In this document: positions 18,244-26,547 of the stretch, piece after piece | Position numbering within the stretch: the first letter of the stretch is position 1 | Layout of the letters: each line of letters starts with the position of its first letter | NCBI RefSeq assembly: GCF_018283645.1 | Contig: NZ_JAGSXH010000002.1 | Coordinates: forward strand, 62,001-126,000 | From: Actinocrinis puniceicyclus | Lineage (GTDB): Bacteria; Actinomycetota; Actinomycetes; Streptomycetales; Catenulisporaceae | Direction of reading: 5' to 3' | Length of the DNA stretch: 64,000 bases | The notes under the pieces: generated by a model | What the model saw: only the letters and a program-made list of their open reading frames with translations | Database searches by the model: none | Told to the model about the DNA's origin: nothing | Translations under genes and position numbers: made by a program

Positions 18244-19230
18244 GTGGTACACAAAAGGAAGATGATCGTCCGGCGGGCCGTCGCGCCGCTGGCGCTGGCC
18301 GCGGCATTCGCGGCGGGCTGCAGCTCGGGCTCCGGTCCCAAGCAGTCCCCGGGTTCCGGGCTGCCCCAGGTGACGGGAGCGGTAGGCCAGAAGGCGGTCA
18401 TCACGCTGCCGAGCGGGGTGGCCGCGCCGGCCAAGTTGGAGACCAGGACGCTGGTTCAGGGCAGCGGGGCAACTCTGGTCAGCGGACAGCTCGCGGCGGT
18501 CAACTACACCGTCGTGAACTGGACCGGGGACAAGGCACTCGGCGACACCTATTCCGCCGACGGCGGTAAGACGCCGAACCAGCCGCAGGTCGTCACGCTC
18601 GGTTCCACCGGCCTGCTGCCGGCCTGGAACACGGCGCTGACCGGCGCGCGCATCGGCAGCCGGATCGAGATCGTGGCGCCGCCCGCGGACGCGTTCGGCA
18701 GCCAGGGCAACGCGCAGGCCGGCGTCGGGCCGAAGGACGACCTGGTTTTCGTGCTCGACGTGATCGGCGGCTACGAGGCGTCCGCCGACATCACGGGCAA
18801 GCAGGCCACCCAGGCCGGCGCCGGGCTGCCGACGGTGGCCGGTGATCCGGGTGGCGGGAACCCGAAGGTCACCATCCCCGCGGGCGCCAAGCCGCCCGCT
18901 TCGCTCGTCGCCGACACGCTGATTCACGGCAGCGGTGAGGCGGTGCAGAGCGGTCGGACGCTCCTTATGCAGTACACCGGCGTGGACTGGAACACGGGCA
19001 AGAACTTCGATTCCTCGTTCACCCGCAAGCAGGCGTTCAGCACCACGATCGGCGCGGGCAAAGTGATCAAGGGTTGGGACGACGGCCTGGTCGGCAAGCA
19101 TGTCGGCGACCGGGTTCTGCTGGTGATCCCGCCTTCGCTCGGCTATGGGCCGTCCGGCGGCCAATCCTCGGCGGGCATCGGCGCCAACGACACTCTCGTC
19201 TTCGTCGTCGACATCGTCGACGCTCTCTGA
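18244..19230 (+). CDS. secreted lipoprotein with two FKBP peptidyl-prolyl isomerase domains
   Basis: A 328-residue lipoprotein. A basic n-region and hydrophobic core end in a lipobox AAGC with lipidated C26, anchoring it outside the membrane. Two FKBP-type domains follow (about 60-175 and 215-328). The second keeps more consensus (YTGVDWNTGKNFDSSF, VIKGWDDGLVG, LGYG); the first is more divergent and may be inactive. Such proteins help fold exported proteins. GTG 18244 sits 7 bases after a TAGGGT box; ATG 18262, behind AAAAGGAAG, is an alternative giving a shorter signal peptide. It is convergent with the cytosolic FKBP gene across a shared terminator. Confidence 0.9.
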   Translation: MVHKRKMIVRRAVAPLALAAAFAAGCSSGSGPKQSPGSGLPQVTGAVGQKAVITLPSGVAAPAKLETRTLVQGSGATLVSGQLAAVNYTVVNWTGDKALGDTYSADGGKTPNQPQVVTLGSTGLLPAWNTALTGARIGSRIEIVAPPADAFGSQGNAQAGVGPKDDLVFVLDVIGGYEASADITGKQATQAGAGLPTVAGDPGGGNPKVTIPAGAKPPASLVADTLIHGSGEAVQSGRTLLMQYTGVDWNTGKNFDSSFTRKQAFSTTIGAGKVIKGWDDGLVGKHVGDRVLLVIPPSLGYGPSGGQSSAGIGANDTLVFVVDIVDAL

Positions 19231-19254
19231 GAGACGCCCTCTGACGCCCGGTAA

Positions 19255-19293
19255 CCAGGCGGTCGCATCCCTCCCCGGGAGGCGACCGCCTGG
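19255..19293. terminator. bidirectional terminator between the two FKBP genes
   Basis: A perfect 12-bp stem (19255-19266 with 19282-19293) and 15-base loop lie between the converging genes, 25 bases after one stop and 9 bases after the other. Confidence 0.75.
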
Positions 19294-19301
19294 CTGCCGT
19301 G

Positions 19302-19676
19302 TCAGCCGACGCCGAGCAGGTCCACCACGAAGATCAGAGTCTCGCCCGGCTTGATGACCGGCGGCGCGCCGCGGTCTCCGTAGGCCAGGTGCGCCGGGAT
19401 GGTCAACTGGCGGCGGCCGCCTACCTTCATCCCGGCCACGCCGCGGTCCCAGCCCGCGATGACCCGGCCCTTGCCGAGCGGGAACTGGAACGGGGCGTTG
19501 CGGTTCCAGGAGGCGTCGAACTCTTCGCCGGTCGAGTGCGAAACCCCCACATAATGCACGGTGACGTTGTGGCCCGCGGCGGCCTCCGGGCCGTCGCCCT
19601 CCCACAGATCCCTGATTTCGAGGTCGCTCGGCGGCGGACCCTCCGGGAAGTCGATCTCCGGCTTCTGCAGCGTCAT
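19302..19676 (-). CDS. cytosolic FKBP-type peptidyl-prolyl cis-trans isomerase
   Basis: A 124-residue single-domain FKBP without signal peptide, very close to the small Streptomyces FK506-binding protein in layout. Active-site elements include VHYVGVSHSTGEEFDASWNR, the VIAGWDRGVAGMKVGG loop with its conserved Trp, and IPAHLAYGDRG. It catalyses proline isomerisation in protein folding. ATG 19676 is chosen because it begins the conserved MTLQKPEIDFPEG and has AGAGGA about 10 bases upstream. FKBP genes beside pafA are typical of this neighbourhood. Confidence 0.95.
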   Translation of the reverse strand: MTLQKPEIDFPEGPPPSDLEIRDLWEGDGPEAAAGHNVTVHYVGVSHSTGEEFDASWNRNAPFQFPLGKGRVIAGWDRGVAGMKVGGRRQLTIPAHLAYGDRGAPPVIKPGETLIFVVDLLGVG

Positions 19677-19788
19677 CTCGGCTCGTTCCTCTCTCAATGC
19701 TTCCGTCTTTCCGTTCCCTACCCTGCCACAGCGGGCCGGTCGGGGTGGGCGCCCGGTGCGCGCGGTGCGCGAGCCGTCCGGGCCCGGA

Positions 19789-20862
19789 TCAGGCCGCCAG
19801 CAGCGCCGCGGCCAGGCGTCCCGCGGCCGCCGCGGCCAGGAAGTTGGCCCGATCGCGCTGCGGCCCGCGGCCCATCGTCGACAGGCCGACCGGGCTGGCG
19901 GCCAGCGCCTCGTCCAGCCCCGCGCAGTCGACCTCGCGCACCGCGTGCCGCGCTGTCAGCGCCCTGGCCTGCTCGCGGACCGCATCCCAGAACGGCCCGG
20001 CCTCGTCCGGCACGGCCAAGTCCGCGCGGCACAGCGCCACGCGGCCGTAGGAGGTGAGGCTGTGGTGACTCAAACCCCGGTGCCGTTCTCGCGCGTCGGC
20101 CTCGGAGACGCGCAGCACGCCGACCGGCCTGCCGCCGAGCACCCCGGCCGCGTTGACCGCCTCGCCGCAGGCCACCCCGGAGAAACCCCAGCGGGTGCCG
20201 GTGCCGAGATTGCCCGGGCCCTGCGTCACCACGGCGATGTCGGCGTGCAGGATCAAGCGCGCCGCCAACAGGCCGGTGTGCACGGTAACGGTCTCCAGAT
20301 CCCCGCCCAACGCCTGGCCGACGGTGACCGAGCCGGCCAGCCAACCGGCGTCGCGCAGGCCCGCGACCGTTCGGGAGAACCAGAGCGGCAGCGCCCCGCC
20401 GTCGCTCATCACGTACGCGATCCGGGTGCCGGGCCGGTCGGCCAGGATCGCCGCGCACACGGCGGGTAGCGCCGAGTGAAGGTCGGCGGTGATCACCGGC
20501 ATGCCGTCGAGAGAGTCGGCGTCTTCCAGCAGCGCATGGTGCGGGGAGTCCTGCTCGTCCGCGCCCAACACGATGGCTTGCAGCGGTGTGTAGCGCGCCT
20601 TGACCAGGTGGCCCGGACCCGGCGGGGCGTCCTCGGGCAGCCGGTCCGGCACCGCCACGACCATTGCGTATCCGCCGGTGCCCAGGCCCATCGTCTGCGC
20701 GGTGGTGTTGAGCAGTACCCGGTCCCCGAGCACGGGTTCGCCGGTCAGCAGCGGATAGGCCAGCGCCTTGACCGCGGAACCGTCCACGTCGACGGTCAAC
20801 TCGCGGGCTCCGCGCCACGCGCGGCCGAAGGCGGTCACTCGCCCTGCTCGCCAACTGATCAC
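19789..20862 (-). CDS. DUF3866 family protein
   Basis: A 357-residue protein of the DUF3866 family, function unknown. It begins VISWRAGRVTAFGRAWRGA and contains VLLNTTAQTMGLGTGGYAMVV, TPLQAIVLGADEQDSPHH and TQGPGNLGTGTRWGFSGVA, blocks I recognise as family hallmarks. There is no signal peptide or membrane helix. GTG 20862 matches the conserved N-terminus; the frame extends 90 residues further without family similarity. It is divergent from pafB, and this pairing is common in actinobacteria. Confidence 0.85.
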   Translation of the reverse strand: MISWRAGRVTAFGRAWRGARELTVDVDGSAVKALAYPLLTGEPVLGDRVLLNTTAQTMGLGTGGYAMVVAVPDRLPEDAPPGPGHLVKARYTPLQAIVLGADEQDSPHHALLEDADSLDGMPVITADLHSALPAVCAAILADRPGTRIAYVMSDGGALPLWFSRTVAGLRDAGWLAGSVTVGQALGGDLETVTVHTGLLAARLILHADIAVVTQGPGNLGTGTRWGFSGVACGEAVNAAGVLGGRPVGVLRVSEADARERHRGLSHHSLTSYGRVALCRADLAVPDEAGPFWDAVREQARALTARHAVREVDCAGLDEALAASPVGLSTMGRGPQRDRANFLAAAAAGRLAAALLAA

Positions 20863-20980
20863 GGCGGACAAGCCTATTCGGTATTGTGCGTCCTTTGGTG
20901 CGAAAGCACATGCGGACGCAGTAGCGTCGGAGACGCACCGTTGGCACGGGGCGCAGCGGCGACGAGGAGGGAGCCGGCGT

Positions 20981-22033
20981 ATGCCAGCGAGCAAGACCGA
21001 GCGGCTGGTCAACCTTGTGATCTGCCTGCTCGCGTCGCGGACCTTCGTGACGAAGGAGCGGTTGCGCACGACCTTGGAGCCGTACCGCAACTGCCCGACG
21101 GACGAGGCATTCGAGCGAATGTTCGAGCGGGACAAGGAGGAGTTGCGCGAACTCGGTATCCCACTCGAAGTGGGAACAGTCAGCGCACTGTTCGAAGACG
21201 AGGTCGGTTACCGCATCGCCCCGGGGGAGTACGCGCTTCCGGAGTTGCACCTGGAGCCGGACGAGGCTGCGGCGATCGGGATCGCAGCGCGGTTCTGGCA
21301 GCAGGCGACGCTGGCACAGGCCGCCTCTTCGGCGCTGCTCAAGCTGAAGGCGGCGGGACTGGACGTGGGGGAGGCCGCGCCCGCCGGGATCGAACCGAGG
21401 GTGCGCGCGGAGGCCCCGGCCTTCGAACCGCTGCTGGAGGCGGTCTACGACCGTCAGGTGGTGCGCTTCTCCTACCGTCGTTCGGACGGCGAGGTGCGCG
21501 CCCGCGAGGTCGAGCCGTGGACCATCGACTCGTGGCGCGGACGCTGGTACCTGGCCGGCTACGACCTGGGCCGGGACGACGCGCGGGTCTTCCGGCTCGA
21601 CCGGATCACCAGCCCGGTCCTGCTCACCGGTCGTGCGCCGCAGCACAAGGTGCCGGACCGGCTCGACGTGCGCGCGCAGGTGGACGCCTTCGCCGTGCGC
21701 AGCAGCGGCGACCTGGGCCCGGCGACGCTGCGCGTGCGAGAGGGCACCTGCTTCCCGTTGCGGCGCGGGGCCGGCTCGGTGGTCGAGGGCGAGGACGGCT
21801 GGGACACGATCGTGATCACCGCTTACGCGGACACGGCGGGCTGGCTGGCCGAGTACGGCCCGGACGTGGTCGTGCTGGACCCGCCCTCGCTGCGCGCCGC
21901 GGTGATCGCCAGGCTGCGCGCGATCGCCCGGCCCGAAGCGACGTCCGCCGGCGCGGCGGTCGCCGGACCCATCCCGCCGGCCAGGCACGCCGGCCCGGCC
22001 GAGCGCCGCAAACCGCTGGAGGTGGCGTCGTGA
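20981..22033 (+). CDS. pafB: WYL-domain transcriptional regulator PafB
   Basis: A 350-residue regulator with an N-terminal winged helix (about 5-60), a WYL domain (about 145-215, with the RGRWYLAGYD signature and VFRLDRI) and a C-terminal WCX domain. With PafC it forms a heterodimer that activates the LexA-independent DNA-damage regulon in mycobacteria; WYL domains are thought to sense nucleic-acid ligands. ATG 20981 has GAGGAGGG 9 bases upstream. The stop overlaps the pafC GTG by 4 bases, indicating translational coupling. Confidence 0.94.
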   Translation: MPASKTERLVNLVICLLASRTFVTKERLRTTLEPYRNCPTDEAFERMFERDKEELRELGIPLEVGTVSALFEDEVGYRIAPGEYALPELHLEPDEAAAIGIAARFWQQATLAQAASSALLKLKAAGLDVGEAAPAGIEPRVRAEAPAFEPLLEAVYDRQVVRFSYRRSDGEVRAREVEPWTIDSWRGRWYLAGYDLGRDDARVFRLDRITSPVLLTGRAPQHKVPDRLDVRAQVDAFAVRSSGDLGPATLRVREGTCFPLRRGAGSVVEGEDGWDTIVITAYADTAGWLAEYGPDVVVLDPPSLRAAVIARLRAIARPEATSAGAAVAGPIPPARHAGPAERRKPLEVAS

Positions 22034-23016
22034 GCACCGCGGTCTCGCAGGTCGAGCGGCTGCTGAACCTGGTGCCGTACCTGCTCAGCCACCCCGGCAG
22101 CACGGTGGAGCAGGTCGCGCAGGAGTTCGGGGTCAACGCGAAGCAGGTCGCCAAGGATCTCAACGTGCTGTGGTTCTGCGGGCTGCCCGGGGGCTTCGCG
22201 GACGACCTGATGGAGGCGCACGTCGAGGAGGGCGGCGCGATCCATCTGGAGAACGCCGCCGAGCCGATCGTGCGTCCGCTGCGGCTGTCCACCCGGGAGG
22301 CGGTGGCGTTGCTGGTGGCGCTGCGCGCGCTGGCGCAGGTGCCGGGGATCGCGGACCGGGACGCGCTGGACCGCGCGCTGGCGAAGCTGGAGAGCGCGAC
22401 CGGGGAGGCGGCGCGGGTCGCGGAACGGCTTTCGGTCGCGTTCGAGGCCCGCGACGTGGTCTTCGAGGCGGCTCAGCGCGCGCTGGCCGAGAAGCGGCTG
22501 GTGCACCTGCGGTACTACGTCCCCTCGCGGGACGAGGTGACCGAGCGGGACGTGGACCCGATGCGGGTCGCGCTGCTGGCCGGGCGGGCTTACCTGGAGG
22601 GCTGGTGCCGGGCGTCCGGCGCGGTGCGCGTTTTCCGCCTGGACCGCATCGTCGGCATAGAGGTGCTGGACCAGCCGGCGCAACCGCCCGCGGACGCCAA
22701 GGGCCTGGACCTGACCGAGGAAGCGCCCGCCTCGGCGTTGCGGGTCGGCCAGGACGCGCCGCTGGTGACCCTGGAACTGGCCGCGGAGGCCCGTTGGGTA
22801 CCCGAGTACTACCCCTGCGAGAGCGTCGCGGAGGACCCCGGCGTTGACGGGTTTCTGCGCGTGACGCTGCGCGCGGCCGACCAGGACCGCATCAGAAGGC
22901 TGGTGTTGCGGCTCGGCGGCGCGGCACGGGTGCTCGGCCCGCAGGAGTTCGCCGACAAGGTCCGCGACACGGCCGCGCTCGCGCTCGCGGCGTATGGAGC
23001 GGACGCGCCGGCGTGA
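22030..23016 (+). CDS. pafC: WYL-domain transcriptional regulator PafC
   Basis: A 328-residue paralogue and partner of PafB. The N-terminal winged helix carries STVEQVAQEFGVNAKQVAKDL, the WYL domain has GRAYLEGWCRASGAVRVFRLDRI (AYL in place of WYL), and a WCX domain ends the protein. GTG 22030 overlaps the pafB TGA (GTGA), and its own stop overlaps the next start the same way, so three genes are coupled. The DNA-damage role follows from the mycobacterial pair. Confidence 0.93.
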   Translation: MSTAVSQVERLLNLVPYLLSHPGSTVEQVAQEFGVNAKQVAKDLNVLWFCGLPGGFADDLMEAHVEEGGAIHLENAAEPIVRPLRLSTREAVALLVALRALAQVPGIADRDALDRALAKLESATGEAARVAERLSVAFEARDVVFEAAQRALAEKRLVHLRYYVPSRDEVTERDVDPMRVALLAGRAYLEGWCRASGAVRVFRLDRIVGIEVLDQPAQPPADAKGLDLTEEAPASALRVGQDAPLVTLELAAEARWVPEYYPCESVAEDPGVDGFLRVTLRAADQDRIRRLVLRLGGAARVLGPQEFADKVRDTAALALAAYGADAPA

Positions 23017-23309
23017 GCGGGCATTCGGCCGACGCCGGCACGCCACAGGGCAGTGCGGAGGTCGGCGGCACGGCACACGCGAGCGGCACAGTAGCTCTGC
23101 GCGTGCGCTGCGAGTCCTGCGGCCCGCGCGTCGTCACCCTGTCCTCGGTGCGGCTGGTGGGGCGGTCCGGGCGCTGGGAATACGTGTTCACGTGCCCGGG
23201 CTGCAGGGCGCGCGTGCACAGGTCTGCCGACGAGGCGTTGCGGGCGGCGCTGCGCGGAGCCGGGGTGGCCGAACTGAGCTCCCCGGATACCGGCGACTGC
23301 GCGTCTTAA
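23013..23309 (+). CDS. small zinc-ribbon protein coupled to pafC
   Basis: A 98-residue protein with two CxxC knuckles, C33/C36 and C61/C64, separated by about 24 residues of predicted beta strands (VTLSSVRLV, WEYVFTCPGC). This is a classic zinc ribbon of the type found in RNA-polymerase-like and regulatory proteins. The first 25 residues and the C-terminal 15 look disordered. GTG 23013 overlaps the pafC stop by 4 bases. Coupling to pafBC suggests a role linked to that regulator, but nothing in the sequence proves it. Confidence 0.75.
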   Translation: MSGHSADAGTPQGSAEVGGTAHASGTVALRVRCESCGPRVVTLSSVRLVGRSGRWEYVFTCPGCRARVHRSADEALRAALRGAGVAELSSPDTGDCAS

Positions 23310-23325
23310 GGCAGCAGCTACCAGG

Positions 23326-23331
23326 TAAGGT
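23326..23331 (+). promoter_or_regulatory. -10 box for the small membrane protein gene
   Basis: TAAGGT ends 6 bases before GTG 23338, with no Shine-Dalgarno, so a leaderless transcript is likely here. Confidence 0.5.
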
Positions 23332-23337
23332 CGTCTC

Positions 23338-23571
23338 GTGATGGTCTGGGTGATCGTCGGGGTGAGTCTCGCCGTACTGGCACTCGCCGCGATCGGCTAT
23401 TTCGCGTTCGGCGTTTTTCTCGCCGCCAAGGGCCTGTCGCGCGAACTCGGGCGGGCCTCGCGGCTGCTGGCCGATGCGGCCGCGCCCGTCACGTCCGCGC
23501 TGGCGCAGTTGTCGCTCGGCGAGGGCTCCGGGGCCGGTGCCGGGGCCGGCCGGCAACGGGCGGACCGTTGA
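23338..23571 (+). CDS. small single-pass membrane protein
   Basis: A 77-residue protein with one strong transmembrane helix (about residues 2-32, VWVIVGVSLAVLALAAIGYF) followed by an amphipathic segment and a Gly/Ala-rich tail. The layout resembles TatA/TatB-type or other short membrane proteins but lacks the FGxxKLP hinge of Tat subunits. The start is GTG 23338 or the next ATG at 23341. It lies between pafC/zinc ribbon and tatA, so a link to secretion is possible but unproven. Confidence 0.7.
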   Translation: MMVWVIVGVSLAVLALAAIGYFAFGVFLAAKGLSRELGRASRLLADAAAPVTSALAQLSLGEGSGAGAGAGRQRADR

Positions 23572-23659
23572 CAACAGCCGCGACCGGCTGAAACCTTAAG
23601 GCGGCGTGGCGGTGCGTCGCACCGCGCCCACGTACTGGCCGTCGAAAGGGCGCGTCACG

Positions 23660-23881
23660 ATGTTGCTGCGTGCTGAGGGACTCTTCCTGCTCATCGCGAT
23701 CGGCCTGATCCTGTTCGGCTGGAGGCGGTTGCCCGGAGCGATGCGCGACCTGGGCAGGACCCGCCGTATCCTCAAAGCCGAGGCGCAGGCGCTGCGCGAC
23801 GACGTCCCGCCGCCGCCGAAGCGCACGGTCGTGGCGGATCCGCAGGATGTGGTCGACCGCACCCCGGGGCGCCCGCAATAG
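23660..23881 (+). CDS. tatA: Sec-independent translocase subunit TatA/TatB-like
   Basis: A 73-residue Tat subunit. A transmembrane helix (about 7-20) leads into the hinge FGWRRLPGAMRDLGRTRRILKAE, which matches the FGxxKLP plus amphipathic helix of TatA. A charged Pro-rich tail ends the protein. ATG 23660 has GAAAGGG 9 bases upstream; a longer frame begins at 23606 but adds no family sequence. With TatC it forms the twin-arginine export pore for folded proteins. It is 32 bases from tatC. Confidence 0.88.
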   Translation: MLLRAEGLFLLIAIGLILFGWRRLPGAMRDLGRTRRILKAEAQALRDDVPPPPKRTVVADPQDVVDRTPGRPQ

Positions 23882-23913
23882 CAGGCTGTAAACGATCACG
23901 ACGACGAGAACGG

Positions 23914-24816
23914 GTGGCACGGGACGTGGCTGGTAAGGCCGGACGCTCGGCGGACGACGCGGCGCGGATGCCGCTCATGGAGCACATCCGTGAGCTGCGC
24001 TCGCGGCTGATCAAGTCGGCGCTGGCGCTCGTCGTCGCCGGTATCGTCGGCTTCGTCTTCTACCGCCACATCGTCAACATCCTGGAAACCCCGATCTGCG
24101 ACATCAAGGGTGTGCACGGGGTCGGGACGCCCAACAAGGACTGCAAGAACGGCGTGCTGGTCCTGGTCGGCGTGAGCGCGGGCATCACCCTGGCGTTCAA
24201 GATCGCGATGTTCTCCGGCATCGTGCTGGCCGCGCCGGTCTGGATGTACCAGATGTGGGCCTTCCTGGCGCCGGGGCTGTACAAGAACGAGAAGAAGTAC
24301 GGCCTGACCTTCGTCGGCGCGGCCATCCCGCTGTTCGCGGCGGGCGCGGCGTTGTGTTACGTGTTCTTCCCGACCATCCTGCGGGTGCTGATGGGCTTCG
24401 TGCCCTCGGGGGTCGCGGCGCAGCTGCCGCTGGACCAGACCCTGGTGTTCTTCCTGCGGATGATGGTGGTCTTCGGCGCCTCGTTCGTGCTGCCGCTGAT
24501 CCTGGTCCTGTTCAACTTCCTCGGGGTCCTCAGCGGCGATCGGATGCGCCGGCACTGGCGCGTGGTGGTGCTGGCGATCTTCGTGTTCGCGGCGATCGCG
24601 GTGCCCACGGGCGACCCGATCGGCATGAGCGTGCTGGCCATCCCGATCTGCGTGCTCTACTTCGGCGCCATCGGCATCGCGCTGGCCAACGACAAGCGCC
24701 GCGCCGCGCGGCGTGCCGCCGACCCGATCCACCAGCTCTCCCCGGACGAAGCCTCCTCGCTCGACCTGAACCCGCTGCCGGTCGAGCACGCGAGCAGTCT
24801 CGAAGACATCTCGTGA
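23914..24816 (+). CDS. tatC: Sec-independent translocase subunit TatC
   Basis: A 300-residue, six-helix membrane protein that recognises twin-arginine signal peptides. The N-terminal MEHIRELRSRLIKS is the conserved cytosolic signal-binding segment, FLAPGLYKNEKKY is the first-loop signature, and VPTGDPIGM lies before the last helices. The first periplasmic loop (about 55-80) carries two cysteines. GTG 23914 is used and lies in the tatA-tatC arrangement that precedes helY in mycobacteria. A lipid kinase gene follows 13 bases after the stop. Confidence 0.96.
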   Translation: MARDVAGKAGRSADDAARMPLMEHIRELRSRLIKSALALVVAGIVGFVFYRHIVNILETPICDIKGVHGVGTPNKDCKNGVLVLVGVSAGITLAFKIAMFSGIVLAAPVWMYQMWAFLAPGLYKNEKKYGLTFVGAAIPLFAAGAALCYVFFPTILRVLMGFVPSGVAAQLPLDQTLVFFLRMMVVFGASFVLPLILVLFNFLGVLSGDRMRRHWRVVVLAIFVFAAIAVPTGDPIGMSVLAIPICVLYFGAIGIALANDKRRAARRAADPIHQLSPDEASSLDLNPLPVEHASSLEDIS

Positions 24817-24829
24817 CCGCGGAGCGGGG

Positions 24830-25765
24830 GTGAGCGCGCCTTCGCGGCCCGCGCTGGTGGTCAACCCGACCTCCGGCAAGGGCAGGGGCTGGGAGTACGG
24901 GAAGCGGGCCAGGGCCGCGCTCGAAGAGGCCGGCCACGACGTGCTGTTCGTGGTCGAGCACACCGCGGAGCAGGCCGCGAAGAAGGCCCGCGCGATGCTG
25001 GAGCACGACGCCGACAGCGTCGTGGTGGTCGGCGGTGACGGCATGGTCAGTCTCGGCCTGCAACTGGTCGCGGGAACCGGCATCCCCCTGGGAGTCATAC
25101 CCGCCGGAACGGGCAACGACGTGGCGCGATATCTCGGGCTGCCGCTGCGTGACCCGGACGCGGCCGTCGCGGTCGTCACCGCGGGCCACACCGACACCTT
25201 CGACCTGGGCCGCATCACCGGTCCCGGTTCGCCCGACCCGCGCTGGTTCGGCGCAGTGCTGGCCTGCGGCCTGGACTCGAAGGTCAACGAGCGGGCGAAC
25301 CGGATGCGCCGGCCGCGCGGACCGTCCCGGTACACCATCGCCCTGCTCGCCGAACTCGGGCCGTTCAGCGCCATCCCGTTCGTGCTCGACGGGCCGGATG
25401 CGCGCCTGGAACTGGACGGCATGCTCATCGCGGTGGGCAACGGCCCGACTTACGGCGGCGGGATGCGCATCTGCCCGCAGGCCGACCCGCGTGACGGGAA
25501 GTTCCAGATCACCGCCGTGGACCGGGTGTCCAAGCCGACGCTGCTGCGGATCTTCCCGAAGGTGTTCTCCGGTCGCCACGTCGAGCACCCCAAGGTGCGT
25601 GTGCTGCACGCCGCCGCAGTCGACCTTTCCTGCCGCGACGAGCCGGGGCGGCCGGAACGGACCGTGTCGATCTGGGCCGACGGCGAATGGGCGGGAATTC
25701 TGCCGGCTCGTATCGAGACCGTGCCCGGGGCGCTGCGGGCGTACGTGCGGGTTGCAGAACGCTAG
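24830..25765 (+). CDS. diacylglycerol kinase family lipid kinase
   Basis: A 311-residue soluble lipid kinase of the DAGK/sphingosine-kinase type. The catalytic domain shows NPTSGKGRG at the N-terminus, the VVGGDGM nucleotide loop near residue 70, and PAGTGND near residue 90. The C-terminal beta domain has the GNGPTYGGGM and DGKFQI blocks. It likely phosphorylates a membrane lipid such as diacylglycerol, but the substrate cannot be read from sequence. GTG 24830 is 13 bases from the tatC stop, so they probably share a transcript. This gene is an insertion relative to the mycobacterial tatC-helY order. Confidence 0.9.
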   Translation: MSAPSRPALVVNPTSGKGRGWEYGKRARAALEEAGHDVLFVVEHTAEQAAKKARAMLEHDADSVVVVGGDGMVSLGLQLVAGTGIPLGVIPAGTGNDVARYLGLPLRDPDAAVAVVTAGHTDTFDLGRITGPGSPDPRWFGAVLACGLDSKVNERANRMRRPRGPSRYTIALLAELGPFSAIPFVLDGPDARLELDGMLIAVGNGPTYGGGMRICPQADPRDGKFQITAVDRVSKPTLLRIFPKVFSGRHVEHPKVRVLHAAAVDLSCRDEPGRPERTVSIWADGEWAGILPARIETVPGALRAYVRVAER

Positions 25766-25782
25766 CGAGAGCGATTGACCGT

Positions 25783-25811
25783 GTAGCACATTACGTGCAC
25801 TGTGCTACGCT
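25783..25811 (+). promoter_or_regulatory. operator palindrome and -10 box for the toxin-antitoxin operon
   Basis: A perfect 8-bp inverted repeat GTAGCACA/TGTGCTAC (25783-25790, 25801-25808) with a 10-base spacer overlaps a TACGCT -10 box (25806-25811) that lies 6 bases before the antitoxin ATG. The layout fits autorepression of a leaderless toxin-antitoxin mRNA. Confidence 0.6.
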
Positions 25812-25817
25812 ACTTAT

Positions 25818-26087
25818 ATGAGTGCAATGACCACGCAGCGTACTATCACACAGCGCGAATTGCGCAATGAGAGCGCCGCTGTCATGGATGCGGTCGAGGC
25901 CGGCGAAACTATGATCATCACCCGCAACGGCGTCCCGGTGGCTCAACTCGGTCCGATCAAGCGTTACCGGCTCACGGCGGTCAGCGAGCTTCGGCAAGCG
26001 TTCGCAGCCGGCCCGGATCCGGACTATGCGGCGATGCGCGCAGAGATCGATGCCTATTTCGGGGAGGACCGGATCGGTGATGACTGA
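25818..26087 (+). CDS. Phd/YefM-type antitoxin
   Basis: An 89-residue antitoxin. The N-terminal ITQRELRNESAAVMDAVEAGETMIITRNG is the DNA-binding Phd/YefM fold, and the acidic C-terminal third would wrap the toxin. ATG 25818 has no ribosome site but a -10 box 6 bases upstream; ATG 25827 is an alternative. It overlaps the downstream PIN gene. The palindrome covering the promoter is the expected autoregulatory operator. The pair is typical mobile or accessory cargo placed between the lipid kinase and helY genes. Confidence 0.9.
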   Translation: MSAMTTQRTITQRELRNESAAVMDAVEAGETMIITRNGVPVAQLGPIKRYRLTAVSELRQAFAAGPDPDYAAMRAEIDAYFGEDRIGDD

Positions 26088-26490
26088 GCCCGGGCGGTTG
26101 CGTGCCGGACTGCTCGACACTTGCGTCATCATCGATTTTCGCAAGATCCCCGACGAAGTGCTGCCGGTGAGCGCCGGCGTCTCGACCGTGACGCTCGCAG
26201 AACTCTCGGCGGGTGTCCATCTGGCCAAGGACGGGCTTGAGCGTTCGGCGAGGATCACTCGGCTCATTTCGGCCGAGGCGAATTTCGAGCCGCTGCCCTT
26301 CGACTCGGTCACGGCTCGCGCCTACGGCAACCTGGTCGCCTTGATCCTCGCGATCGGCCGTAACCCCAAGCCGCGCAAGAACGATCTGATGATCGCCGCG
26401 ACCGCCGTCGTTCACGGGCTGCCGCTATATACCCGCAACGTCGATGACTTCAAGGGCCTGGAGTCGCAGCTGAACATCGTTGCGGTGTAG
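26077..26490 (+). CDS. PIN-domain ribonuclease toxin (VapC-like)
   Basis: A 137-residue PIN toxin paired with the preceding antitoxin. GLLDTCVIID supplies the first catalytic Asp, VTLAELSAG the central Glu, and NDLMIAATA plus TRNVDDFKGL the later acidic residues. It presumably cleaves a specific RNA when the antitoxin is degraded. GTG 26077 lies 9 bases after GGGGAGG and overlaps the antitoxin stop by 11 bases; ATG 26080 is the other candidate. It is a different lineage from the PIN protein at the window start. Confidence 0.9.
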   Translation: MMTEPGRLRAGLLDTCVIIDFRKIPDEVLPVSAGVSTVTLAELSAGVHLAKDGLERSARITRLISAEANFEPLPFDSVTARAYGNLVALILAIGRNPKPRKNDLMIAATAVVHGLPLYTRNVDDFKGLESQLNIVAV

Positions 26491-26535
26491 TCACCCGCCG
26501 CCGGAAACGATCAGCGGGTTGTCTGCGCTGTCGCC

Positions 26536-26541
26536 TAGGAT
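26536..26541 (+). promoter_or_regulatory. helY -10 box (leaderless)
   Basis: TAGGAT ends 6 bases before the helY ATG, with no Shine-Dalgarno. Confidence 0.55.
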
Positions 26542-26547
26542 TGCGGT

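Noticed and set aside
18231-19230. FKBP lipoprotein starting at ATG 18262.
   Set aside because: Kept as an alternative only; GTG 18244 has a -10 box at leaderless spacing, though the ATG also has a purine-rich site.
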